Part shown: positions 26,086 to 36,494 of the stretch, one piece after another
Layout: each line of letters begins with the position of its first letter
How positions within the stretch are numbered: position 1 is the first letter of the stretch
DNA from: Pseudacidovorax sp. RU35E
Lineage (GTDB): Bacteria; Pseudomonadota; Gammaproteobacteria; Burkholderiales; Burkholderiaceae_C
Assembly: GCF_900156165.1 (NCBI RefSeq)
Contig: NZ_FTMY01000003.1
Location: 62,001 to 126,000 of the forward strand
DNA length: 64,000 nt
Direction: 5' to 3'
Notes under the pieces: generated by a model
Database searches by the model: none
What the model was told of the DNA's origin: nothing
The model's input: the letters and a program-made list of their open reading frames with translations, nothing else
Translations under genes and position numbers: made by a program

Positions 26086-26892
26086 ATGCCCCGCCAATTC
26101 GTCGACCTGTCCATCTACCTCGAGAACGATGTGGTGAGCGACCCGCCGCCCTTCGCGCCCAAGATCCAGTACTTCACGCACGAGAACACCGTGGAGCAGA
26201 TCGTGCCCTTCTTTCCCGGCCTGCAGAAGGCCGACCTGCCCGACGGCGAGGGCTGGGCGGTGGAGCAGGTGCAGCTGTCCACCCACAACGGCACGCACCT
26301 GGATGCGCCCTACCACTTCCACTCCACCATGGACAAGGCGCTGGGCGAGAAGAAGCCCGCCATCACCATCGATGCCGTGCCGCTGGAGTGGTGCTTCCAG
26401 CCCGGCGTGAAGCTGGACTTCCGCCACTTCGCCGACGGCTACGTGGTCACGGGCGCCGACGTCGAGGCCGAGCTGGCCCGCATCGGCCACACGCTCAAGC
26501 CGCTGGAGATCGTGGTGGTCAACACCCGCGCCGGCGAACGCTACGGCCAGAACGACTATGTCTCCAGCGGCTGCGGCATGGGCTACGAGGCCACCATGTA
26601 CCTGCTGGAGCGCGGCGTGCGCCTGACCGGCACCGACGGCTGGAGCTGGGACGCGCCCTTCGTCCACACCGCGCAGAAGTACGGCGAGACGAAGGACGCC
26701 GGACTGATCTGGGAAGGCCACAAGGCGGGCCGCGACATCGGCTACTGCCACATCGAGAAGCTGCACAACCTGGAAGCGTTGCCGCCGGATGGCTTCTTCA
26801 TCAGCTGCTTCCCGCACAAGATCCGCGGCGCGTCGGCCGGCTGGACGCGCGCCGTCGCCATCTTCGACGACGCCTTGATGGCCTCGGCCTGA
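26086..26892 (+). CDS. Cyclase-family metal-dependent hydrolase
   Basis: The 268-residue protein has the family metal-binding motif in STHNGTHLDAPYHFHST (about 65-81; HxGTHxDxPxHF). A good AAGGAG ribosome binding site (26073-26078) precedes ATG 26086. Members include kynurenine formamidase (KynB), isatin hydrolase and cyclases; they hydrolyse cyclic or N-formyl amides using Mn or Zn. Length is nearer the long cyclase/isatin-hydrolase group than KynB (about 210 residues). The substrate is unknown. Position between a dedicated importer and fumarylacetoacetase suggests the first catabolic step of the imported compound. Confidence 0.85.
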   Translation: MPRQFVDLSIYLENDVVSDPPPFAPKIQYFTHENTVEQIVPFFPGLQKADLPDGEGWAVEQVQLSTHNGTHLDAPYHFHSTMDKALGEKKPAITIDAVPLEWCFQPGVKLDFRHFADGYVVTGADVEAELARIGHTLKPLEIVVVNTRAGERYGQNDYVSSGCGMGYEATMYLLERGVRLTGTDGWSWDAPFVHTAQKYGETKDAGLIWEGHKAGRDIGYCHIEKLHNLEALPPDGFFISCFPHKIRGASAGWTRAVAIFDDALMASA

Positions 26893-26904
26893 GGAACCGG
26901 ATCG

Positions 26905-28227
26905 ATGACGCTCGACCGCACCCATGACGCCCATGCGCGCAGCTGGCTGACCAGCGCCAACGCTGCGGGCTGCGACTTCCCGATCCAGAACATGCCCTTC
27001 GGCGTCTTCCGCCCTGCCGGCACCCACAAGGCCCTGCGGGGTGGCGTGGCCATCGGCGATCAGGTGATCGACCTGCAGGCCGCCTCGGCCAGCGGCGCCT
27101 TCACGGGACTGGCGGGACTCACCTTGCAGGCGGCCTCCCAGCCCACGCTCAATGCGCTGATGGCAATGGGACCCGAGGCCTGGCATGCGCTGCGCCTCGC
27201 GCTCTTCGATGCCCTGCGCGAGGGTGCCACCGGCCCCGCCCCCGACGCGCTGCGCGACGCCCTCCTGCCCCAGGCCCAGGCCGAGATGGGCCTGCCCAGC
27301 CGCATCGGCGACTACACCGACTTCTACACCTCGGTGCACCACGCGCTGAACGTGGGCCGGGTACTCAAGCCCGACGATCCGCTCACGCCCAACTTCCGCT
27401 GGCTGCCCATCGCGTACCACGGTCGCGCTTCCAGCGTGATGCCCAGCGGCACGGCCTTCCACCGGCCCATGGGCCAGGCCATGGCGCCCGGCGCCAGCGC
27501 GCCGCAGTACGGCCCCTGCCGCCGGCTGGACTACGAGCTGGAGATGGGCTTCTACGTGGGCCCGGGCAATGCACAGGGCCGGCCCATCGGCATCGGCGAG
27601 GCCGAATCGCACATCTTCGGCATGTGCCTGCTCAACGACTGGTCGGCCCGCGACCATCAGTTCTGGGAGATGGCACCGCTGGGCCCCTTCCTGGGCAAGA
27701 ACTTCTGCACCAGCGTCTCGCCCTGGATCGTGACCATGGAGGCGCTGGCGCCGTACCGCGTGCCCTTCACCCGCGCAGCGGACGAGCCGCAACCGCTCGC
27801 CTACCTGGACAGCCCAACCAACCGCGAGGCCGGCGGCGTGGACGTGCAGCTGGAAGTGCGGCTGCAGAGCCCGCGCCACCGCGCCGCCGGCCATGCCGGC
27901 GACCGCCTGTCGGCCACGAGCTTTCGGCACCAGTACTGGACGCTGGCGCAGATGGTGGCGCAGCACACGGTGGGCGGCTGCAACCTGCAGCCGGGCGACC
28001 TGCTGGGCACCGGCACCATCTCCGGCCCCACGCCGGGCGAGGCGGGCGCCATCGTCGAGCTGTCGCGCGGCGGCACCCAGCCCATCGACCTTCCCGCCAC
28101 CGGCGAGACGCGGACCTTCCTGGAGGACGGCGACACGGTGATCCTGCGCGGCTGGTGCGAGCGCGACGGGCACGCCCGCATCGGCTTCGGCGAGTGCCGG
28201 GGCGAGGTGCTGCCGGCAGTGGGCTGA
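26905..28227 (+). CDS. fahA: Fumarylacetoacetase
   Basis: The 440-residue protein shows the full-length fumarylacetoacetase layout: an N-terminal SH3-like domain (with FPIQNMPFGVFR near residue 25-36) and a C-terminal catalytic domain. Metal-binding and catalytic blocks are DYTDFYTSVHHALNVG (about 136-151), DYELEMGFYVG (about 210-220) and LLNDWSARDHQFWE (about 242-255). The enzyme splits fumarylacetoacetate into fumarate and acetoacetate, the last step of tyrosine/homogentisate breakdown. homogentisate dioxygenase and maleylacetoacetate isomerase are not in this window. It follows the cyclase gene by 12 bases and is the last gene of the operon. Confidence 0.93.
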   Translation: MTLDRTHDAHARSWLTSANAAGCDFPIQNMPFGVFRPAGTHKALRGGVAIGDQVIDLQAASASGAFTGLAGLTLQAASQPTLNALMAMGPEAWHALRLALFDALREGATGPAPDALRDALLPQAQAEMGLPSRIGDYTDFYTSVHHALNVGRVLKPDDPLTPNFRWLPIAYHGRASSVMPSGTAFHRPMGQAMAPGASAPQYGPCRRLDYELEMGFYVGPGNAQGRPIGIGEAESHIFGMCLLNDWSARDHQFWEMAPLGPFLGKNFCTSVSPWIVTMEALAPYRVPFTRAADEPQPLAYLDSPTNREAGGVDVQLEVRLQSPRHRAAGHAGDRLSATSFRHQYWTLAQMVAQHTVGGCNLQPGDLLGTGTISGPTPGEAGAIVELSRGGTQPIDLPATGETRTFLEDGDTVILRGWCERDGHARIGFGECRGEVLPAVG

Positions 28228-28300
28228 CGCGGGCGGCGCATCGAGGTCAGCGGCGCCAGCCGTCCACGGAGCCGGCATGCCCGGCCGGGCTGCTCGTTGT

Positions 28301-28735
28301 TCAGGGCAGCCTGAAGAGGCTCGTGACCGTCGCGTCCAGCACCTGCGCCTCGTGCTGGTTGAACAGCTGCCAGCGCCAGCGCAGGATGCCCAGGTGTGCC
28401 TTGGTGTCGGAGCGGCGCGCCTCGATCACCTCGGCCCGCAGACGCAGCTGGTCGCCGGGACGCACAGGCTGGGACCATCGGATCTGATCGATACCGGGCG
28501 AGGCGAAGGATTCGGAGTCGTGCAGCGCCGCCTGCACCACCAGCCGCATGGCGATGGCGCAGGTGTGCCAGCCGCTGGCGATCAACCCACCGAACACGCC
28601 TTGCGCTGCCGCGTCGGGATCGGTATGGAACCACTGCGGATCCCACTGGCGGGCAAAGCCGAGCACCTCGTCTTCGGTCACGGCATGCGGGCCGGCCTCG
28701 ATGACCTGACCTGCGTGGAAGTCGGCGAACTTCAT
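28301..28735 (-). CDS. MaoC-like hotdog dehydratase
   Basis: The 144-residue single hotdog domain carries FHTDPDAAAQGVFGGLIASGWHTCAIAMRL (about 41-70), the hydratase 2 motif region with catalytic Asp/His. MaoC-type proteins hydrate enoyl-CoA esters or act as related dehydratases. It is last in the leftward arm headed by boxC. Hydration of an unsaturated acyl-CoA after ring opening, such as dehydroadipyl-CoA, would suit it; that is inference. Convergent with fahA, 73 bases between the stops. Confidence 0.82.
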   Translation of the reverse strand: MKFADFHAGQVIEAGPHAVTEDEVLGFARQWDPQWFHTDPDAAAQGVFGGLIASGWHTCAIAMRLVVQAALHDSESFASPGIDQIRWSQPVRPGDQLRLRAEVIEARRSDTKAHLGILRWRWQLFNQHEAQVLDATVTSLFRLP

Positions 28736-28767
28736 CGCCAGGGTCCCTTCGTCATCGCAGGTGCGAC

Positions 28768-28786
28768 GGCCGCGTGCGACGCGGCC
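28768..28786. other. Hairpin between the cupin and MaoC genes
   Basis: GGCCGCGT-GCG-ACGCGGCC is a perfect 8-base-pair stem in the 78-base gap between the cupin gene (stop 28814) and the MaoC gene (start 28735). There is no T-run, so an RNA-stability or processing role is more likely than termination. Confidence 0.45.
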
Positions 28787-28813
28787 CGGCCTGCGAGGCG
28801 CAGGGCTGGCCCC

Positions 28814-29146
28814 TCAGTCCGCTGCATGCCGGCGCGCGACCCAATAGACCGCCCCTTCACCGCCATACAACTCCTCATGCGGCTGGTCGTGCGTGAGCGT
28901 GAAGCGGTCCCCACGGTGCAGCACGCGCGTCTCGTCCCCGATGGTGAGGGTGAGCTCGCCGTCCACCATCAACGCTTCGACCGCGAAGGGATGGCCGTGC
29001 GTGTGGACGTGCGTGCCCGGCGTCCAGACCCGCTCCATCACCTCGTCGAAGCCGCGGCCGACGGCATCGGCCTCGTAGTCGGAGAAGCTGGGCATCGCGT
29101 CGAGGGCGATGGGCGAGGGGAACGCGGTCGTGGGCTGCGGGGTCAT
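28814..29146 (-). CDS. Small cupin-domain protein
   Basis: From the ATG at 29146 the product has 110 residues. Two cupin motifs are visible: HVHTHGHPFAVEALMVDGE (about 47-65) with three His, and GDRFTLTHDQPHEE (about 79-92). Metal-dependent cupins of this size are isomerases, dioxygenase-like or sensing proteins; no specific reaction can be assigned. It lies downstream of boxA, separated by a structured 124-base gap, and upstream of the MaoC gene, so it is probably part of the benzoate unit. Confidence 0.75.
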   Translation of the reverse strand: MTPQPTTAFPSPIALDAMPSFSDYEADAVGRGFDEVMERVWTPGTHVHTHGHPFAVEALMVDGELTLTIGDETRVLHRGDRFTLTHDQPHEELYGGEGAVYWVARRHAAD

Positions 29147-29192
29147 CGGGGCTCCGGGTGTGTGTGAGGGCCGGCAGGCGGCGTGCCCCGAG

Positions 29193-29252
29193 TGTCTCGC
29201 CCCCTCGGGGCCCTGGCGAGCCAAGGCCCTCTATGTGGGCCATAGCGAGACA
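29193..29252. other. Multi-hairpin structured element downstream of boxA
   Basis: Outer arms TGTCTCGC (29193-29200) and GCGAGACA (29245-29252) enclose CCCC-TC-GGGG (29201-29210), TGGC-GA-GCCA (29214-29223) and GGCCC-TCTATGT-GGGCC (29225-29241). Transcribed from boxA it could fold as a multi-way junction just after the boxA stop. There is no T-run. Confidence 0.5.
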
Positions 29253-29270
29253 GGGATGCTCGCGACCGCC

Positions 29271-30551
29271 TCAGTACGTCTCCAGGTGCAGCCGCCCTTC
29301 CTGCTTGAGCCGCCCGGCGATCTGTTCCCAATCCAGGCCGGCCTCGTGAGCCACGTCGCGCAGGGCCAGCACCACGCCCTCTTCCATGCTCTTGAGACCG
29401 CAGACGTAGAAGTGGGCGGCCTCGTCGCGCAGCAGCAGTGCCAGGTCGGCGGCGCGGTCGCGCATCAGGTCCTGCACGTACTTCTTCGGCTGGCCGGGCG
29501 TGCGGGAGAAGGCCAGGTTGATGTCGATGAAGTCCTTGGGCAGGCTGGTCAGCGGGCCGAAGTACGGCAGCTCCTGCTGCGTGCGGGCTCCAAAGAAGAG
29601 CATCAGCTTGCCCCCCTCGAACTTGCCGCTCTTGCGCAGCCGGCGCCGCCACTCGGTCATGGCCCGCATGGGCGCGCTGCCGGTGCCGGTGCAGATCATC
29701 ACGATGTGCGACTTGGGGTGGTTCGGCATCAGGAAGCTGCTGCCAAAGGGGCCGACTACCTGCACGGTGTCGCCCACCTTGAGGTCGCACAGGTAGTTGG
29801 AGCAGAGGCCCCGCACGGCCTGGCCCTGGTGGTCCTGCGTGACGCGCTTCACCGTGAGCGACAGGTTGTTGTAGCCCGGCCGCTCGCCATTGCGGGCGCT
29901 GGCCACCGAGTACTGGCGCGGCTGGTGCGCACGGCCCAGCGCATCGGTGCCCGGCGGCACGATGCCGATGGACTGGCCCTCCAGCACCGGGAAAGGCATG
30001 GCGCCGAAGTCCAGCACGATGTGGTGCGTCTCGCTGTCGAACCCGGCCTCGGTGCAGTTGAAGTTGCCCGTCACCGTGGCGGCGATGGGACTCTTGGGCG
30101 CATGCAGGTTGGTGTACGGATGCGCGGCCGACCAGGGCGGACGGGTGGCGCCGTAGCTGGCGGAATGGAAAGGTGCGGTGCCGGGCTCGGCCACGGCGTC
30201 CGCGTTCGCCGGTGCAGCCGCGGGCGCGGCCTCGGCGGCATCAGCGGGCACGCCTTCGGCCGCCAGCTGCTCGGGCGTGAGTTCCGCCGGCAGCTCATCC
30301 CACAGCAGCTGTTCCTCGATCGGATAGGCCTTGGCCGCCGGCATCGTGCGCCAGTTGTCGATGGAGCCCGTCGGGCAGGGCGAGATGCAGGCCATGCAGC
30401 CGTTGCACACATCGGCCTTGACCACGTAGTTGCGGTCGTCGTGCGTGATCGCCCCGATGGGGCAGGTGGCCTCGCAGGTGTTGCAGCGGATGCAGATCTC
30501 GGGGTCGATCAGGTGCTGCTTGATCACGGCCACGTCCACAGCCATGTCCAT
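29271..30551 (-). CDS. boxA: Benzoyl-CoA 2,3-epoxidase reductase component BoxA
   Basis: The 426-residue protein starts at ATG 30551 after an AAGGAGACACACG ribosome binding site. Two 4Fe-4S ferredoxin motifs lie at the N-terminus: [14 protein letters not shown] and [14 protein letters not shown] (about 20-65). A linker rich in Ala/Pro leads to a ferredoxin-NADP reductase module (about 145-426) with RQYSVAS (flavin contact) and [14 protein letters not shown] (NADPH site). BoxA supplies electrons from NADPH to BoxB, which epoxidises benzoyl-CoA. It is third of the boxC-boxB-boxA set. A hairpin at 30617-30639 lies in the gap to boxB. Confidence 0.96.
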   Translation of the reverse strand: MDMAVDVAVIKQHLIDPEICIRCNTCEATCPIGAITHDDRNYVVKADVCNGCMACISPCPTGSIDNWRTMPAAKAYPIEEQLLWDELPAELTPEQLAAEGVPADAAEAAPAAAPANADAVAEPGTAPFHSASYGATRPPWSAAHPYTNLHAPKSPIAATVTGNFNCTEAGFDSETHHIVLDFGAMPFPVLEGQSIGIVPPGTDALGRAHQPRQYSVASARNGERPGYNNLSLTVKRVTQDHQGQAVRGLCSNYLCDLKVGDTVQVVGPFGSSFLMPNHPKSHIVMICTGTGSAPMRAMTEWRRRLRKSGKFEGGKLMLFFGARTQQELPYFGPLTSLPKDFIDINLAFSRTPGQPKKYVQDLMRDRAADLALLLRDEAAHFYVCGLKSMEEGVVLALRDVAHEAGLDWEQIAGRLKQEGRLHLETY

Positions 30552-30616
30552 CGTGTGTCTCCTTGCCGGCCTTGGCAGCCGATGTGGGGTGGCCCAGCAA
30601 TCCAGGCCCCGGCGTC

Positions 30617-30639
30617 GGCCGTCCCTCTTCGGGACGGCC
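30617..30639. other. Hairpin between boxB and boxA
   Basis: GGCCGTCCC-TCTTC-GGGACGGCC is a perfect 9-base-pair stem in the 104-base gap between the boxB stop and the boxA start. It has no T-run. It may set relative mRNA stability of the two cistrons. Confidence 0.55.
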
Positions 30640-30655
30640 TTGGCGCATTGTGGGT

Positions 30656-32083
<1,428 letters not shown>

Positions 32084-32140
32084 GTCTCGACCTCGTTGAG
32101 AGAAAGAAGGATGTGGGGAACGCCGTCTTCGCGGGGGATG

Positions 32141-32224
32141 CCGCGGAACCGGCTTTGCCGGGCCGCAGGCGTCGCCCCCTGCAAGGGGGTGGGCGGCGCG
32201 GACGCCGTCCGCGGAGCCTGGGGG
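32141..32224 (-). repeat. Three-hairpin repeat, copy A (boxC-boxB gap)
   Basis: Read in the boxC direction, directly after the TAA come CCCCCAGGC, a GCGGAC/GTCCGC stem, a CCCCC/GGGGG stem, and GGCCCGGCAAAGCCGG ending TTCCGCGG. Copies B (52720-52805) and C (41713-41796) have the same order and the same orientation relative to the neighbouring stop codon. Confidence 0.8.
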
Positions 32225-33913
<1,689 letters not shown>

Positions 33914-33948
33914 GGGGTGTCTCCTGGGTGGGTCAACCGGAAGCAGTT

Positions 33949-34003
33949 TGCATGTTGCTTCGTCGATGACATGCATCATCATGCATGTTGACGTGGGCGT
34001 CAA
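33949..34003 (-). promoter_or_regulatory. Probable boxC promoter and BoxR operator
   Basis: On the - strand TTGACG (33998-34003) and GATGAT (33975-33980) are 17 bases apart and could be -35/-10 elements. TGCA boxes occur at 33949, 33972 and 33982. The block ATGTTGCTT, then GACATGCATC, recurs at the boxD promoter (35891-35909). TGCA boxes are the recognition element reported for BoxR/BzdR regulators. Confidence 0.6.
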
Positions 34004-34103
34004 GCCGCAGCGGGGATGGCGGGCGGCTTTCGGGGCTGGGGAAATCCCGGGGATGCAGGCGTCGCGGCGTGGATCGGGCGCCTCTGTCGCCTGCGCGCCG
34101 TTC

Positions 34104-34132
34104 CGCCCTTCAACACGCTCAGGGCGAACGGA
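34104..34132 (-). repeat. Diverged copy of the GTTCGCGCTGAGC..GTCGAAG repeat
   Basis: On the - strand CCGTTCGCCCTGAGCGTGTTGAAGGGC matches the two copies translated in the permease gene (24414-24484) at most positions. This copy is intergenic, about 75 bases before mazE. Confidence 0.6.
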
Positions 34133-34192
34133 ATGGGCTCGACGCGTGAACGGAAGGGCGAAAGGGTTCTGGACAGGCCGGCGTTGGGCGTA

Positions 34193-34205
34193 ATAACATT
34201 GTTAT
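34193..34205. promoter_or_regulatory. Palindrome at the mazE start, probable autoregulatory operator
   Basis: ATAAC-ATT-GTTAT (34193-34205) ends four bases before the mazE start codon at 34210. AT-rich palindromes at this position are typical binding sites for AbrB-fold antitoxins, which repress their own operon. Confidence 0.55.
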
Positions 34206-34209
34206 CACC

Positions 34210-34473
34210 ATGTCCGCCATTCCCGTCACCATCCGCGCCATCGGCAACAGCAAGGGCCTCGTGCTTCCCAAGACTGTGCTGGCTCAGGCCGGTCTGGAGG
34301 ACGTCACGGATGCCGAATTGCTTGTCGAGAACGGCGTCATCCTGCTGCGCAAAGCCGCGCCCCGCGTCCGGGAAGGCTGGGCGGACGCCGCAGCCCGCCT
34401 AAGCGCCCAGGGCGGCGATGCGCTGGTCATGGGCGACTTCGGCAACGAAGGCGACGAGGACCTGGCCTGGTGA
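34210..34473 (+). CDS. mazE: AbrB/MazE-type antitoxin
   Basis: The 87-residue protein begins with an AbrB-type swapped-hairpin domain (IPVTIRAIGNSKGLVLPKTVLAQAGL, about 4-29). The C-terminal half is acidic and flexible (GDFGNEGDEDLAW), as expected of the toxin-binding tail. It neutralises the endoribonuclease encoded next and represses the operon. The stop codon overlaps the mazF start. The pair lies between boxC and boxR and is not part of the benzoate pathway. Confidence 0.88.
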   Translation: MSAIPVTIRAIGNSKGLVLPKTVLAQAGLEDVTDAELLVENGVILLRKAAPRVREGWADAAARLSAQGGDALVMGDFGNEGDEDLAW

Positions 34474-34787
34474 AGCGCGGAGAAATCTGGCTGGTCAACC
34501 TCGACCCCACAGTGGGCAGCGAGATCCAGAAGTCCCGGCCGTGCGTCATCGTCTCGCCGGCCGAATTGAACGATCACCTGCGCACCGTGATCGTGGCGCC
34601 GATGACGTCCAAGGGCTTTGCCGCGCCCTTCCGCATCCCCGTGACGCACGCGGGCACCGAAGGCCTGATCCTGCTGGACCAGCTTCGCACGGTGGACAAG
34701 GTCCGCCTGGTCCGCAAGATGGGCGCGCTGTCCGCGAAGACCCTCGCCAAGACGCTGGCAACGCTGCAGGAAGTGTTCGCCGCCTGA
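34470..34787 (+). CDS. mazF: MazF/PemK-type endoribonuclease toxin
   Basis: The 105-residue protein has the PemK/MazF fold markers: MKRGEIWLVNLDPTVGSEIQKSRPCVIVS (about 1-29, with the conserved GEIW, Pro and Arg) and the DQLRTVDKVRLVRKMGALS segment (about 70-88) whose Thr/Asp are active-site candidates. MazF toxins cut mRNA at short sequences. Its ATG lies within the end of mazE (4-base overlap), standard for type II systems. Convergent with boxR, 26 bases between the stops. Confidence 0.92.
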   Translation: MKRGEIWLVNLDPTVGSEIQKSRPCVIVSPAELNDHLRTVIVAPMTSKGFAAPFRIPVTHAGTEGLILLDQLRTVDKVRLVRKMGALSAKTLAKTLATLQEVFAA

Positions 34788-34813
34788 ACTGAGGGCCAAA
34801 CGCTGCGCCGTGC

Positions 34814-35776
34814 TCAGGCGCCGGCCGGCTCCGCCATCACCTTCTGCACCGCGGCCCGCAGCGCCTCGAAGGCCTGCGGCAGCGTGGTGCCGCCGGTGTC
34901 GACCGTGAGGTCGGCCTTGGAATAGAAGGCGGCGCGGCCGTCGAGGATGCGCTTGAGGTCGTCCATGGCCTCGCGGCTGGCGGCCATGGGGCGCATGTCG
35001 CCTTGCGCGATGACGCGGCCCATGTGCTCCTCGGGCCGCGCCTGCAGCCACACGGTGGTGCAGTGGGCCAGCAGCTCGTTGAAAGTGGCCGGGTCCGACA
35101 CGATGCCGCCCGGCGTGGCGATGACGACCTCGCCATAGATCTGCACCGTCTCTTCCAATGCGCGGCGCTCGTAGCGACGATAGGCGTTGGTGCCGTACAG
35201 GTCGTGGATCTCGCGCACGCTGCAGCCGGCGAACTTCTCGATCTCGCGGCTGAGCTCGATGAAGGGCAGGCCCAGGTCCTCGGCCAGCATCTGGCCCAGC
35301 GTGGACTTGCCGGCACCGCGCAGCCCCACCAGCGCGAAGCGGCGCTTGCGGGCGGGGTCGATGCCTGCCGTGCCCAGCAGCTCGCCCAGCGCGATGCGGG
35401 CCCGCCGCAGGTCGGCCTCGCTGCGGTTCTCGAGCAGTTCGCGGATCAGCAGCCATTCGGGCGAGCTGGTGGTCGCGTCGCCCAGCAGTTCGGCCATGGA
35501 GCACTGCAGCGCACCGGCCACCTGCTGCAGCACCAGGATCGACACGTTGCCCATGCCGTATTCCAGGTTGGCCAGGTGGCGCTCCGACACCTCGGCCGCC
35601 TGCGCCACCGCCTTGCGCGTGAGGCCGCGGCGCGCGCGCAGGCTGCGGGCGCGCTCGCCCACGGCGGCCAGCAGGGGGTGGCGGTTCTCGCCGCCCGTGG
35701 CGGTGTTGGCGGCCTCCGGCGGATGCGCGCCAGCCTCCGCCGCGGGGGGCAGCAGCGCGCTCTCGGGTTCGCTCAT
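34814..35776 (-). CDS. boxR: BoxR-type transcriptional regulator (HTH plus shikimate-kinase-like domain)
   Basis: The 320-residue protein has an XRE-type helix-turn-helix (about 40-100: RGLTRKAVAQAAEVSERHLANLEYGMGNVSI). The C-terminal domain resembles shikimate kinase, with P-loop GLRGAGKSTLGQ (about 149-160). This architecture is that of BoxR/BzdR, regulators that sense benzoyl-CoA through the kinase-like domain and bind TGCA-containing operators. The start ATG 35776 gives MSEPESALLPPA. It is divergent from the DUF4863-boxD operon and likely represses both box arms and perhaps itself. Confidence 0.94.
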   Translation of the reverse strand: MSEPESALLPPAAEAGAHPPEAANTATGGENRHPLLAAVGERARSLRARRGLTRKAVAQAAEVSERHLANLEYGMGNVSILVLQQVAGALQCSMAELLGDATTSSPEWLLIRELLENRSEADLRRARIALGELLGTAGIDPARKRRFALVGLRGAGKSTLGQMLAEDLGLPFIELSREIEKFAGCSVREIHDLYGTNAYRRYERRALEETVQIYGEVVIATPGGIVSDPATFNELLAHCTTVWLQARPEEHMGRVIAQGDMRPMAASREAMDDLKRILDGRAAFYSKADLTVDTGGTTLPQAFEALRAAVQKVMAEPAGA

Positions 35777-35884
35777 TGCATGGTCCTTCACATCTCCATT
35801 GTCGCGAGGCGCCACCGGCCCTCGCGTCGACCGATTCATCGGCGGCCCTTCCGTCTTCACCCGACCTAGGGATAACACCCAACA

Positions 35885-35949
35885 TGCACTATGTTGCTTG
35901 ACATGCATCGAGGGCGCTTCTATGGTTCGTCCGCAAGCAAGATACTGCA
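35885..35949 (+). promoter_or_regulatory. Promoter and BoxR operator for the rightward box operon
   Basis: TTGACA (35898-35903) and TATGGT (35921-35926) are 17 bases apart and form a good sigma-70 promoter. TGCA boxes lie at 35885, 35904 (directly after the -35) and 35946. ATGTTGCTTGACATGCATC (35891-35909) repeats sequence of the boxC promoter. Confidence 0.7.
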
Positions 35950-36017
35950 CATGAATGGCGTCGGCAAGCACTGGCGTCAACCCGAAGAGAGACAAGCACC
36001 CGACAGCGAGATCCACG

Positions 36018-36491
36018 ATGTCCAAGGAAGCCTTCCATGCCCAGGTGGCCGCACTGACGGCCCAGATCGCCGGCCGGCCGCTCGATGCCGCGCTGGACGC
36101 CTGGCTCAATGCCGAGCACGGCGCCGGCAGCGCCACCTATGCCCAGCTCAAGGCCAGCTGCGAAGAGGGCGTGGCCGAGGGTTGGCTCTGCGAGCGCGAG
36201 GGCGGCGGCATCCGCTACGGCCGCGTGTTCAAGGCCGACGACGCCCTGCACCGCTTTTCCGTCGATGTGGTCGACATGCAGGACATTGCCGGTCCGCACC
36301 ATGTCCACCCCCACGGCGAGATCGACCTGATCATGCCGCTGGCCGACAGCCGCGCCGCCTTCGACGGCCGGCCCGCCGGCTGGTGCGTCTACCCGCCGGG
36401 CAGCGCCCACCGGCCCACCGTGAGCGACGGCCGCGCACTGGTGCTCTACCTGCTGCCCGAGGGCCGCATCGAATTCACCAAGACTGCCTGA
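36018..36491 (+). CDS. DUF4863 family protein
   Basis: The 157-residue protein starts at ATG 36018 (MSKEAFHAQVAALTAQIAGRPL). The central block AGPHHVHPHGEIDLIMPL (about 93-110) is His-rich and cupin-like, and GWCVYPPGSAHRPTVSDGRALVLYLLPEGRIEF (about 121-153) completes a small beta-barrel. DUF4863 includes, to my recollection, 4-hydroxylaminobenzoate lyase (PnbB) of nitrobenzoate degradation. In box clusters the gene is recurrent next to boxD, but its role there is unproven. Metal binding through the His residues is likely. First gene of the rightward operon; 3 bases before boxD. Confidence 0.8.
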   Translation: MSKEAFHAQVAALTAQIAGRPLDAALDAWLNAEHGAGSATYAQLKASCEEGVAEGWLCEREGGGIRYGRVFKADDALHRFSVDVVDMQDIAGPHHVHPHGEIDLIMPLADSRAAFDGRPAGWCVYPPGSAHRPTVSDGRALVLYLLPEGRIEFTKTA

Positions 36492-36494
36492 GCG

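Noticed and set aside
25213-28278. 1021-residue - strand open frame opposite the permease, cyclase and fahA genes
   Set aside because: It is antisense to three well-recognised genes and has no domain. Such frames are common at this GC content.
34201-34209. GTTATCACC as a DnaA box
   Set aside because: It does not match TTATNCACA and is explained by the mazE operator palindrome. No other DnaA boxes were found, so the origin itself is not in view.
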